60,087 nt of DNA from an uncultured Muribaculaceae bacterium. Lineage in GTDB: Bacteria > Bacteroidota > Bacteroidia > Bacteroidales > Muribaculaceae. Position numbers and translations under genes: made by a program. The notes below the pieces were generated by a model, which did not search any database, had not been told where the DNA came from, and saw only the letters and a program-made list of their open reading frames with translations. Within the stretch, counting starts at the first letter, position 1. Every line of letters begins with the position of its first letter. This document shows, in pieces, positions 26,136-34,071 of the stretch. The stretch is taken from NCBI GenBank assembly GCA_934590135.1, contig CAKTOT010000004.1, positions 1 to 60,087 on the forward strand, given 5' to 3'.

Positions 26136-26194
26136 CTTTTCGAACGTGAAATTACTAAAAAATACTTAAAAAACAGCTGTTCATGCTAAAAATT

Positions 26195-26226
26195 TTTGCG
26201 TAGTACATTTGAAAGCACTAACTTTG
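26195..26226 (+). promoter_or_regulatory. Promoter of the tRNA-Glu / rpsT unit
   Basis: A -33 TTTG (26195-26198) and a -7 TAACTTTG (26219-26226) have a 20-nt spacer, the optimal Bacteroidota arrangement. The first tRNA starts 29 nt after the -7 box. Confidence 0.75.
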
Positions 26227-26255
26227 CAGTCGCAATTGCGCAAAACGCAACATCC

Positions 26256-26330
26256 GGCCCATTCGTCTATCGGTTAGGACGCAAGATTTTCATTCTTGAA
26301 AGAGCAGTTCGATTCTGCTATGGGCTACCA
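26256..26330 (+). tRNA. tRNA-Glu (anticodon TTC), with encoded CCA
   Basis: A complete cloverleaf: acceptor GGCCCAT pairs with ATGGGCT (one G-U), the anticodon stem CAAGA/TCTTG encloses loop TTTTCAT with anticodon TTC at 26289-26291, and the T arm contains GTTCGATTC. Discriminator A and genomic CCA end at 26330. An identical 72-nt body occurs at 26683-26754 on the other side of rpsT. Confidence 0.95.
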
Positions 26331-26372
26331 AAATTAAAGAAAAAACATCCGACAAAACTAAGATTTAGAAAA

Positions 26373-26630
26373 ATGGCAAACCATAAATCGTCGAAAAAAA
26401 GAATACGCCAGACTCTGAGCCGTCGTGCCCACAACCGCTACTATGCAAAGACCGCGCGCAATGCCGTACGCGATTTGCGCAAGATGAAAGACAAAGCGGC
26501 AGCAGAAGCACGTCTGAAAGAGGTTGTAGCAATGCTTGATCGCCTCGCTTCGAAGCGTCGCATCTCCAAAAACAAAGCCTCCAACCTCAAGAGCAAGCTC
26601 AGCCGCTACGTCAACGGCCTGGCAGCCTAA
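26373..26630 (+). CDS. rpsT: 30S ribosomal protein S20
   Basis: An 85-residue, highly basic helical protein that binds 16S rRNA in the small subunit. The sequence MANHKSSKKRIRQTLSRRAHN and the tail ASNLKSKLSRYVNGL are typical of S20. It starts at ATG 26373; the longer in-frame ORF upstream reads through the tRNA and is rejected. It lies between two identical tRNA-Glu genes and is probably transcribed with them from the promoter at 26195-26226. Confidence 0.96.
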   Translation: MANHKSSKKRIRQTLSRRAHNRYYAKTARNAVRDLRKMKDKAAAEARLKEVVAMLDRLASKRRISKNKASNLKSKLSRYVNGLAA

Positions 26631-26682
26631 GGATGGCACTGCGTGACTGTCGCCCCTCGGGGTGCGGTCATATACATACAGC

Positions 26683-26754
26683 GGCCCATTCGTCTATCGG
26701 TTAGGACGCAAGATTTTCATTCTTGAAAGAGCAGTTCGATTCTGCTATGGGCTA
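26683..26754 (+). tRNA. tRNA-Glu (anticodon TTC), without encoded CCA
   Basis: All 72 bases of the tRNA body are identical to 26256-26327. After the discriminator A the genome reads CCT, so the CCA end must be added by a nucleotidyltransferase, unlike copy one. It is followed directly by a strong hairpin. Confidence 0.95.
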
Positions 26755-26763
26755 CCTTGGCAT

Positions 26764-26789
26764 ACGGGATGTCTTCACAGACATCCCGT
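26764..26789 (+). terminator. Hairpin after the second tRNA-Glu
   Basis: A perfect 11-bp inverted repeat (ACGGGATGTCT / AGACATCCCGT) with a 4-nt loop begins 10 nt after the tRNA. The downstream sequence is only moderately T-rich, but position and stem strength favour an intrinsic terminator for the tRNA/rpsT transcript. Confidence 0.6.
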
Positions 26790-26833
26790 GTGCCTTTGCT
26801 GTTTATGTGGCGTGCCTTTGTTGTTTAGTGGTA
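26790..26833 (+). repeat. Two 22-nt imperfect tandem repeats
   Basis: Units 26790-26811 and 26812-26833 both begin GTGCCTTTG and share TGTTTA; a third partial copy (ACGCCTTTG) follows. Function unknown; they occupy the region between the tRNA terminator and the dcw promoter region. Confidence 0.5.
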
Positions 26834-27128
26834 ACGCCTTTGACGGGTCGGGGAGGCGCTTTTGCATACTACGAGAAGAATATGATAGGGAATAAGATGT
26901 GACTAACGAGTGAACCCGCCACGCCGCGGCACTGCGACAACTGCACGAGTATATAGGCCTATGCAAGTCCCGAATGGTACGGCATAAGCAGATTAGATCG
27001 ATGAAAATGCCGATGGTAATATAAGAATAGTCATTGCTGACGGTATCGGCTAAGGGCGGTTGAGGTTATCGGCGGCGGCATTGCGAAGGAGTAGGTGAAA
27101 AACGGCTGATAATTCGCCGGGCAATGCT
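26834..27128. other. Non-coding stretch upstream of the dcw cluster (no mraZ)
   Basis: In most Bacteroidales mraZ would be expected here directly before rsmH. I see no MraZ-like reading frame on either strand, and frames are broken by stops. A loose 12-base rhythm, which becomes regular after 27129, can already be followed in the last 100 bases. Confidence 0.5.
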
Positions 27129-27212
27129 GCGGAGAATCCGGTGGAAGATACTGCGAAAGACATTGCGAACAATTCCGCGAAAAATCCCGCGAAAATTTTG
27201 GCGGAGGCATGG
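27129..27212 (+). repeat. Array of seven degenerate 12-bp units upstream of rsmH
   Basis: Seven contiguous 12-mers start at 27129, 27141, 27153, 27165, 27177, 27189 and 27201. Most begin GCGAA or GCGGA (for example GCGAAAGACATT, GCGAACAATTCC, GCGAAAAATCCC, GCGAAAATTTTG). Within it CCGCGAAAATTTTGGCGG (27187-27204) is a near-perfect palindrome. The frame is open into rsmH and would read Ala-x-x-x repeats, so it could be either regulatory DNA or a coding extension; the -7 box downstream favours regulatory. Confidence 0.6.
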
Positions 27213-27234
27213 TGCGATTTGCCTGAAAAATGCG

Positions 27235-27242
27235 TAATTTTA
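27235..27242 (+). promoter_or_regulatory. Candidate dcw promoter, -7 box before rsmH
   Basis: TAATTTTA within GAAAAATGCGTAATTTTACA, a block repeated almost exactly upstream of ftsW (43174) and, with G for A, upstream of trmD. It lies 39 nt before the rsmH ATG. No clear -33 box; it may depend on an activator or on the 12-bp array upstream. Confidence 0.5.
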
Positions 27243-27281
27243 CACTCCCGAAATTCGGCTCAAAAGCCGTGGGGGCAGTTT

Positions 27282-28274
27282 ATGCATCAGGACAAGACCA
27301 AAGACCAATCAAACAGCAATATAGAAGCTCCGGCATACCACGTTCCGGCGTTACTGCGACAGAGCGTGGACGCCCTTGACGTGCGTCCCGACGGAGTATA
27401 TGTCGATGTGACGCTCGGCGGCGGAGGACATACGCGCGAAATTTTGCGGCGTCTCGGGCCCGAAGGACGACTTTACTCCTTTGACCGCGACATTGATGCT
27501 ATGGCCACGGCGCCTATGGAAGACAGCCGTTTTACAATGATTCTCGGCAACTTCCGCTACCTTTTGTGTCATCTTCAGTATCAGGGTCTGGCCATAGACG
27601 CGCCCGAAGGCTGCGTCGACGGTATCCTTGCCGATCTCGGCGTCAGCTTCCATCATTTCGATGATGCAGAGCGCGGATTTACTTTTAGAGACGATGATGC
27701 GCCCTTAGATATGCGTATGACACGTACGGCGCCGGTCTCGGCGGCCGATATTCTCAACACTTACGAGCAAGATGCTCTGGCAGATATACTGCGTCTCTAC
27801 GGCGAAGTCAATCGCCCAGGCGCCGTGGCTTCGGCTATCATTCGCGCCCGTGGCGTTGCTCCGCTGCGGACCAGCGGCGAGTTGATGCGTGCCGTCACTC
27901 CGCTGCTTAATCCGGCGCGTGCTCGCAAGGAACTCGCCCAAATATACCAAGCCTTGCGCATCGTAGTCAATGACGAGATGTCGGCCTTGCGGCATCTGCT
28001 TATCGACTCTTTGCGCGTGTTGCGTCCCGGCGGCCGACTGGCGGTCATCACCTATCACAGCCTCGAAGACCGCTTGGTCAAAAACTTTATGCGCGCCGGC
28101 AATTTTGAGGGCAAGATTGACAAAGATATTTACGGCAATGTTCGGGCGCCACTGCGCCCGGTGACCTCAAAGGCCATAGCTCCCGATGCAGAGGAAGTGG
28201 CTCGCAATCCGCGCAGCCGCAGTGCACATCTGCGCGCGGCGTCTTACACCCCAATGAAAATCAATAAGATATGA
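27282..28274 (+). CDS. rsmH: 16S rRNA (cytosine-1402-N4)-methyltransferase
   Basis: A 330-residue SAM-dependent methyltransferase (MraW). The SAM site is VYVDVTLGGGGHTREILRR, followed by LYSFDRDIDA, GILADLGVSFHHFDDAERGFTFRDDDAPLDMRM and the C-terminal LRPGGRLAVITYHSLEDRLVKNFM. It methylates N4 of C1402 in the ribosomal P site. ATG 27282 was chosen because it follows the -7 box; the frame is open for a further 47 codons upstream across the 12-bp array, with a GTG at 27141. First gene of the dcw cluster; its stop overlaps ftsL by 4 bp. Confidence 0.95.
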   Translation: MHQDKTKDQSNSNIEAPAYHVPALLRQSVDALDVRPDGVYVDVTLGGGGHTREILRRLGPEGRLYSFDRDIDAMATAPMEDSRFTMILGNFRYLLCHLQYQGLAIDAPEGCVDGILADLGVSFHHFDDAERGFTFRDDDAPLDMRMTRTAPVSAADILNTYEQDALADILRLYGEVNRPGAVASAIIRARGVAPLRTSGELMRAVTPLLNPARARKELAQIYQALRIVVNDEMSALRHLLIDSLRVLRPGGRLAVITYHSLEDRLVKNFMRAGNFEGKIDKDIYGNVRAPLRPVTSKAIAPDAEEVARNPRSRSAHLRAASYTPMKINKI

Positions 28275-28639
28275 GTAAACGCTCCAAGAAATCCATTGCA
28301 GACAAGCCCAAGGTCAAGTGGACACACCGCTTTATTTGGGGATCGATGGTTTCCAGCGACTTCCTCAGCCGCAATAAGATCAAGATATTCATCGGATTGT
28401 TCTTGATACTGATGTTTATCGCCACCAAGTACGAGTGTCAGGTACGCATGGAAAACATTCGCAAGCTGTCCAACGAACTTGAAGTGGCTAAGACCGAGAG
28501 CATCCGTCAGCATATGGTATACATGAGCCGTACGCGCGAAAGCGCTATGACTTCTAAAGCCGACAGCGTATGCCCGGGACTGAGTATACAAGAAAAACCG
28601 CCGTACACACTTCCGGCCTCCGACCTCAAAGTGCAATAA
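28271..28639 (+). CDS. ftsL: FtsL-like cell division protein
   Basis: A 122-residue bitopic protein: a basic cytoplasmic segment (1-40), one membrane helix (about 42-56, IFIGLFLILMFIATKY) and a short coiled-coil-like periplasmic part. The position between rsmH and ftsI, the ATGA overlap with rsmH and the topology identify it as the Bacteroidota FtsL equivalent, which bridges FtsQ with the FtsW-FtsI synthase. Sequence conservation in this family is low, so the call rests on context and topology. Confidence 0.8.
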   Translation: MSKRSKKSIADKPKVKWTHRFIWGSMVSSDFLSRNKIKIFIGLFLILMFIATKYECQVRMENIRKLSNELEVAKTESIRQHMVYMSRTRESAMTSKADSVCPGLSIQEKPPYTLPASDLKVQ

Positions 28640-28774
28640 CGATGCCACGCTGATACAACTCCGACAAGAACCATAAGCCCCAAAGAACATATAAGCCCAA
28701 GACCGAAGCATTGAACCGCAAGCAGAGACATTTTGTCACAATCGTAAACCTCAAACCTCAAAATCATAGATAGA

Positions 28775-30904
28775 ATGGCAAATAAGAATACGCCTGAAGA
28801 AAGCATGTTCTCGCGCCGCACCCGAATTATGGCGCGGTATGGACTTGTGGCTGTCGGCATAGTGCTTTTTGCGCTTTGGTCCGGATGGAGGCTGACGTGT
28901 ACCACCGTCATTGATGCGGACAAATGGAACGACAAGGCCAATAGAGAATTGCAGCGTGTTGACACAATCCAACCCATACGCGGAGACATCTTGGCATGCG
29001 ACGGCAGCATTCTGGCCACCAACGTCATCACATACGACGTGGCTATAGACTTCAAAGCTTCGCGATTTATGACCCGGGATATGCGCAAAGATATGAAAGC
29101 CTTGTGCGATACTATGGCAATGTTCTTTCCGCAGAAAAACGCGCAGCAGTGGCGCGACAAATTCGAGAGTCAGTTGAATCGCGATAAGACAAAACGTAGT
29201 TCCTACTTTGTATTTCTGCGAGATATTACATACGAACAATGCGAACAACTACGCAAATTTCCATTCTTTCGTCGCAGCGACAATCCGAACTTCAACGGTC
29301 TGGTAATCAATAGTCGCAACAAGCGCGAGTATCCCTACGGCGATATGGCCAAGCGCAGCATCGGGCGTGTCAATCAACATCCCAACGGCCAAATACGCGG
29401 CTATTCGGGCCTCGAATACGCGCTTGACAGCCTGCTCTACGGTATTCCCGGCGTGAGCAAGAAAGTGCCGTTGACGCATAAAATCACCAATTGGGTGGAC
29501 GTTAATGCCGTGAGCGGGCGCACGCTTATCACCACAATAGACATCACCTTGCAAGATATCGTCGAAACCGCGCTGAGTGATATGCTGGAAAAGAAACGGG
29601 CAAGATGGGGAACGGTGATACTGATGGAGGTCGCCACCGGCGACATCAAAGCCATCTCCAATCTGGACCGTGACACGGTGACCGGCCGTATTGTCGAATC
29701 TATGAATCGTGCCATGCGCGGCATCGAACCCGGATCTGTTCTCAAGACCATATCCATGATTGTAGCGCTTGAAGACGGGTATATAGACAATCTCGATGCC
29801 GTGTATCCTACAAAGACGTGGCGATTCGGTAATTACGAATTTAATGCACATCCCGATAAATGTTGCGCACGCGATGTACTTCGATACAGCGCTAATATCG
29901 GTATCGCCAAGTTGGTGGCGCCGCATTTTGCCGATAATCCCAATGGATACCGCGAGCGTCTGCGTCGTCTGGGTTTCCTTGACAAACTCAATACCGGTAT
30001 TGCCGGCGAGACCCCTCCGTTTTTTCCCAAGTTAGACATCAAGGCCGGTGGATTGGTTACGCTGGTAGAGCAAACATTCGGATACGGAGCGCTCGTTCCG
30101 CCGATATACACCTGCGCCATGTACAACGCCATAGCCAATGAAGGCCGCTTTGTGCGGCCGCGCATCATTCGCGGATACCGTACGGCATCCGGCGACAGCA
30201 TACTCGCGCCCACTTATGTACGCGACAAAATTTGCAGCGGCCAAAATGCGCACATAATCTTGGATATGCTCAGACGTGTGGTTTCGATGGAGCACGGCAC
30301 GGCATACGCCTACTTGCATGACAGCGAGGTGCCCATAGCCGGTAAGACCGGTACGTCACATATAGCCAAAGAGAGACGTCCCGGGCAGACAGATTTTAAG
30401 CCCGGGTATAAAGAACGGCGATGGAGGAACTTCTCGTTCTGTGGCATCTTTCCGGCAGACAAACCGCGATACACATGTATGGTCGTAATCAGCGAGCCGT
30501 CCGTCGCCGTGTCGGCTGCGTCCTCCAGTGGTATGATTGTACGCGATATTGCCGCCAAGATGAACGCCCGCGGAATGTTGGGTAATAAGCCCGATTACCA
30601 TACCGATGACCCCGTCAAGGACAAGACCGTCACACCCACGGTATACAGTGTGGAGCAGAATAGAATATCGATGTTGCGTCAGACCCTCGGGACAAATCAA
30701 GTGAAGACCTACAAGTCCGCCGGCAAAGTCTCACGCGGTACGATCCCCGATGTGCGTGGTATGGGTATACGCCAGGCCGTACATGCCATCGAGGCCGCCG
30801 GATACCATGTGAGTGTGCGCGGCAACGGACTTGTGGTGGCGCAGTCACCCGTTGCCGGAACGCGCATACGCGCCGGCGCGACCGTCGAACTGACGATGCA
30901 ATGA
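28775..30904 (+). CDS. ftsI: Division-specific transpeptidase (PBP3/FtsI) with one PASTA domain
   Basis: A 709-residue class B penicillin-binding protein. One N-terminal membrane helix (about 22-40) is followed by the pedestal domain (QPIRGDILACDGSILATN, 66-83) and the transpeptidase domain with SVLK (catalytic Ser321), SAN (372-374) and KTGTS (524-528). A single C-terminal PASTA domain (IPDVRGMGIRQAVHAIEAAG to the end) is standard in Bacteroidota. It cross-links septal peptidoglycan with FtsW. The 135-bp gap to ftsL shows no terminator. Confidence 0.96.
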   Translation: MANKNTPEESMFSRRTRIMARYGLVAVGIVLFALWSGWRLTCTTVIDADKWNDKANRELQRVDTIQPIRGDILACDGSILATNVITYDVAIDFKASRFMTRDMRKDMKALCDTMAMFFPQKNAQQWRDKFESQLNRDKTKRSSYFVFLRDITYEQCEQLRKFPFFRRSDNPNFNGLVINSRNKREYPYGDMAKRSIGRVNQHPNGQIRGYSGLEYALDSLLYGIPGVSKKVPLTHKITNWVDVNAVSGRTLITTIDITLQDIVETALSDMLEKKRARWGTVILMEVATGDIKAISNLDRDTVTGRIVESMNRAMRGIEPGSVLKTISMIVALEDGYIDNLDAVYPTKTWRFGNYEFNAHPDKCCARDVLRYSANIGIAKLVAPHFADNPNGYRERLRRLGFLDKLNTGIAGETPPFFPKLDIKAGGLVTLVEQTFGYGALVPPIYTCAMYNAIANEGRFVRPRIIRGYRTASGDSILAPTYVRDKICSGQNAHIILDMLRRVVSMEHGTAYAYLHDSEVPIAGKTGTSHIAKERRPGQTDFKPGYKERRWRNFSFCGIFPADKPRYTCMVVISEPSVAVSAASSSGMIVRDIAAKMNARGMLGNKPDYHTDDPVKDKTVTPTVYSVEQNRISMLRQTLGTNQVKTYKSAGKVSRGTIPDVRGMGIRQAVHAIEAAGYHVSVRGNGLVVAQSPVAGTRIRAGATVELTMQ

Positions 30905-31073
30905 CGAGATGCCGAGTGCGCCCGTGCAAAGCAATGACGTACCACGCGCCGCATTTCATACTGCTCTGCATCCGGCAGCAAGACATACAGACGTACATAT
31001 AGTACCGAACATACAGATAATCCGGACGTACCATACATACAACCGAAATATAAAACGTATACAAATATAGCAG

Positions 31074-32561
31074 ATGAAAAAACTTGGAAGGCTGCTCACA
31101 GCCATCATCACGGAAGAAATACTGGATGCCGACGGCGCCTCTCGCGACATCGTCATCGAGGGCCTTACCGCCGATTCGCGTGCCGTAGTGCCGGGCGGAA
31201 TGTTTGTGGCCGTGCGCGGCACCGCCGTTGACGGACACGACTATATACCCAAGGCGCTGGAAGCCGGCGCCGTAGCCGTCGTATGCGAGACCATTCCAGC
31301 CGACCATCCCGGCGATGTAGCCTGGATACGAGTGGCCGATACCTCTGTGGCCCTCGGGATGCTTGCTTCGGCATGGTTTGACGACCCTTCGCGCCATCTG
31401 ACGCTGGTGGGCGTCACCGGGACCAACGGCAAGACGACCATAGCCACGCTGCTGTGGGAAGCCGCCCATGCGCTCGGTCACCGCGCCGGGCTGCTGTCTA
31501 CGGTGTGCAACTATGTAGACAACGAGCGTATACCGTCGACGCACACCACGCCCGACCCTATGGAAACCAACGGACTATTGCGACGTATGGTGGACGCCGG
31601 GTGCACCTTCGCAGCCATGGAGGTGTCAAGCCATGGTATGGCACAAAATCGAACAGCCGGGCTGCATTTTGCCGGCGGCATCTTCACCAATATCACGCGC
31701 GACCATCTGGACTACCACAAGACCTTCCGCGATTATCTACATGCCAAGAAGCGTTTCTTTGACCTGCTGCCCAAGACGGCATGGGCGCTTACCAATATAG
31801 ACGACCCCAACGGCACGGTGATGACGCAGAACACTATGGCTGCGGTGAAGACCTACTCGCTGACGCGTACGGCGGCGGATTTCACCGCCCGCATCATCGA
31901 GTGTCACCTCGGAAGTACCGACATGGTCATAGCCCCCGGCGTGACCTCCGATATCACCACACGTTTCACGGGACGTTTCAACGCCTACAACCTGCTGGCG
32001 GTATATGCCGCCCTGACCCTGCTGGGCACGCCTTACGGCGAAGCGGCGCGTGTCATCTCCGCCCTTGTTCCCGTAGCCGGACGCTTCGAGACCTTCCATG
32101 ATGCCACCGGCAAGGTAACCGTCATCGTCGACTACGCTCATACGCCCGACGCCATCACCAATGTCCTCGAGGCCGTGCGAGCCGTCGAGCCTAATGCGCA
32201 TATTACTACCGTATTCGGCGCCGGAGGCAATCGCGACCACGGCAAGCGACCCCTTATGGGCGCAGCGGCCGCCGCAGCTTCCGACAGCATCGTCATCACT
32301 TCGGACAATCCACGCGACGAAGACCCCAAAGTCATAGCCGATGCCATAGCCGCCGGCGTGCCGGCCGATTCGCCGTGCGAGGTCACCACCATCTTGGATC
32401 GCGCCGAGGCCATAAACGAGGCTGTGGCCAAAGCCATGCCCGGCGATGTCATTGTAGTTGCCGGCAAGGGACACGAAGACTATCAGGTGCTTGCCGGCGG
32501 ACGTCGCATACATCTGGACGACCGCGAAATTGTACGTGCCGCTCTCGCCGCCAAGAACTGA
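31074..32561 (+). CDS. murE: UDP-MurNAc-tripeptide synthetase (meso-DAP adding)
   Basis: A 495-residue Mur ligase. The ATP loop is GTNGKTT (116-122), STHTTPDPMETN binds the substrate dipeptide, EVSSHGMAQNR is conserved, and DNPRDEDP beginning at Asp411 is the signature for meso-diaminopimelate as the added amino acid (lysine-type enzymes differ at this site). It makes the third step of stem-peptide assembly in the cytoplasm. murF is not in the window. The preceding 169 bp contain no gene. Confidence 0.97.
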   Translation: MKKLGRLLTAIITEEILDADGASRDIVIEGLTADSRAVVPGGMFVAVRGTAVDGHDYIPKALEAGAVAVVCETIPADHPGDVAWIRVADTSVALGMLASAWFDDPSRHLTLVGVTGTNGKTTIATLLWEAAHALGHRAGLLSTVCNYVDNERIPSTHTTPDPMETNGLLRRMVDAGCTFAAMEVSSHGMAQNRTAGLHFAGGIFTNITRDHLDYHKTFRDYLHAKKRFFDLLPKTAWALTNIDDPNGTVMTQNTMAAVKTYSLTRTAADFTARIIECHLGSTDMVIAPGVTSDITTRFTGRFNAYNLLAVYAALTLLGTPYGEAARVISALVPVAGRFETFHDATGKVTVIVDYAHTPDAITNVLEAVRAVEPNAHITTVFGAGGNRDHGKRPLMGAAAAAASDSIVITSDNPRDEDPKVIADAIAAGVPADSPCEVTTILDRAEAINEAVAKAMPGDVIVVAGKGHEDYQVLAGGRRIHLDDREIVRAALAAKN

Positions 32562-32730
32562 GGGCACGAGGATATTATCGAGAGGCGTCGCCGGCCTTAT
32601 ACGATGCTTAGGACGGCAGTGAATGCATCTCGAACCACGGCCATATAAGACCACCGACCGCGGGCATACTCCGCTCGTGCAGCCGACTTCGAAAATTAAG
32701 ATTATTCACCTACTAATATAAATACTATCG

Positions 32731-34029
32731 GTGTTTTACTACCTTTTCAATTATCTTGAACAATACAATGTCCCGGGCGCACGCCTGTTTGACTACGTGA
32801 CATTCCGCACGGGTGTGGCGTTTGTGCTGGCAATGCTTATCGCCATCATTATCGGTCGCCGTATTATCAACAGATTGCAGAAAATGCAAGTCGGCGAAAT
32901 CATACGCAACCTCGGACTTGAAGGTCAGATGAAGAAAACCGGCACCCCGACTATGGGCGGTGTTATCATCATTATTTCCATCGTCATACCATGCCTGTTA
33001 GTGAGCAAAATCTCCAATATATATATGTTGCTGATGATAGGTGCAACGTTGTGGCTGGGCACTATCGGCTTCTTGGACGACTACAAGAAGCTGCGCAAGC
33101 ACAACAAAGAAGGTATGAAAGGCAAGTATAAAATCGTAGGACAGGTGGTCATAGGACTTATCGTGGCTGCGGTGATGTACGCCAATCCTACGATGACTGC
33201 CGTGCCTGAGCAGTCCCCGGCCGAAACGGTGTCCGCCATAGCCACCGATGACAACCGTCGCAGCGTTCAGGAGCAGGAATTGCGCCAAAATATACAGACG
33301 GTTACAAGTCAGGACGAACACAAAGCGCCGGTGACCACGATACCCTTTGTCAAAGATCACAACTTTGACTACGCGTGGGTTACTTCATGGATGGGCGATG
33401 GAGCCGAAGCCGGCGGCTGGGTGCTTTTTGTACTGGTCACGATATTTTTTGTGGCAGCTACCAGCAACGGCGCCAACCTCACCGACGGCCTTGACGGCTT
33501 GGCCACCGGAACATCGGCCATCATAGGCGTGGCCCTTGCCATTATGGCGTATCTCGGAGCAAGTATCGTGTATGCTCCCTATTTGGATATTATGTATATA
33601 CCGGCCAGTGAGGAACTTGTTGTGTATATGGGTGCGTTCATCGGCGCTCTCGTAGGTTTCCTATGGTACAACGCCTATCCGGCACAAGTATTTATGGGCG
33701 ATACGGGCAGCCTCACCATAGGCGGAATTATCGCCGTATTTGCGATATTGATACACAAGGAATTGCTGTTGCCGCTATTGTGCGCCATATTCTATGTAGA
33801 GGACCTTTCGGTGATCTTGCAGGTGGCGTATTTCAAGATTTCGCACGGACGCCGCATCTTCAAGATGACACCCTTGCATCACCACTTCCAAAAGCCGGGC
33901 AACAGCGGCATTGACGCACTCATACAACGCCCGCTTGCCGCTATTCCCGAAAGCAAAATCGTAGCCCGATTCTGGATTATAGGCATCATCTTGGCCGTAT
34001 GTACCTTTGTGACGCTTAAGATACGCTAA
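32731..34029 (+). CDS. mraY: Phospho-N-acetylmuramoyl-pentapeptide-transferase
   Basis: A 432-residue polytopic enzyme that makes lipid I. Active-site motifs are GTPTMGGVIII, GFLDDYKKLRKHN, NGANLTDGLDGLATG (near 249) and PLHHHFQKPG (near 383). Between helices at about residues 152-225 there is a hydrophilic Gln/Asp/Thr-rich insertion, known from Bacteroidota MraY and absent from E. coli-type enzymes. The start is GTG at 32731, giving the family-typical MFYYLFNYLEQ. Confidence 0.95.
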   Translation: MFYYLFNYLEQYNVPGARLFDYVTFRTGVAFVLAMLIAIIIGRRIINRLQKMQVGEIIRNLGLEGQMKKTGTPTMGGVIIIISIVIPCLLVSKISNIYMLLMIGATLWLGTIGFLDDYKKLRKHNKEGMKGKYKIVGQVVIGLIVAAVMYANPTMTAVPEQSPAETVSAIATDDNRRSVQEQELRQNIQTVTSQDEHKAPVTTIPFVKDHNFDYAWVTSWMGDGAEAGGWVLFVLVTIFFVAATSNGANLTDGLDGLATGTSAIIGVALAIMAYLGASIVYAPYLDIMYIPASEELVVYMGAFIGALVGFLWYNAYPAQVFMGDTGSLTIGGIIAVFAILIHKELLLPLLCAIFYVEDLSVILQVAYFKISHGRRIFKMTPLHHHFQKPGNSGIDALIQRPLAAIPESKIVARFWIIGIILAVCTFVTLKIR

Positions 34030-34071
34030 GATTGGCGCGTCAGGTAATAATAAAATGCTAAATATCATAAT

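Noticed and set aside
26662..26895. 77-codon ORF across the second tRNA-Glu
   Set aside because: It translates the tRNA itself and the hairpin after it.
31737..32654. 305-codon minus-strand ORF over murE
   Set aside because: Shadow of MurE, Gly/Val/Asp-rich and without domains.
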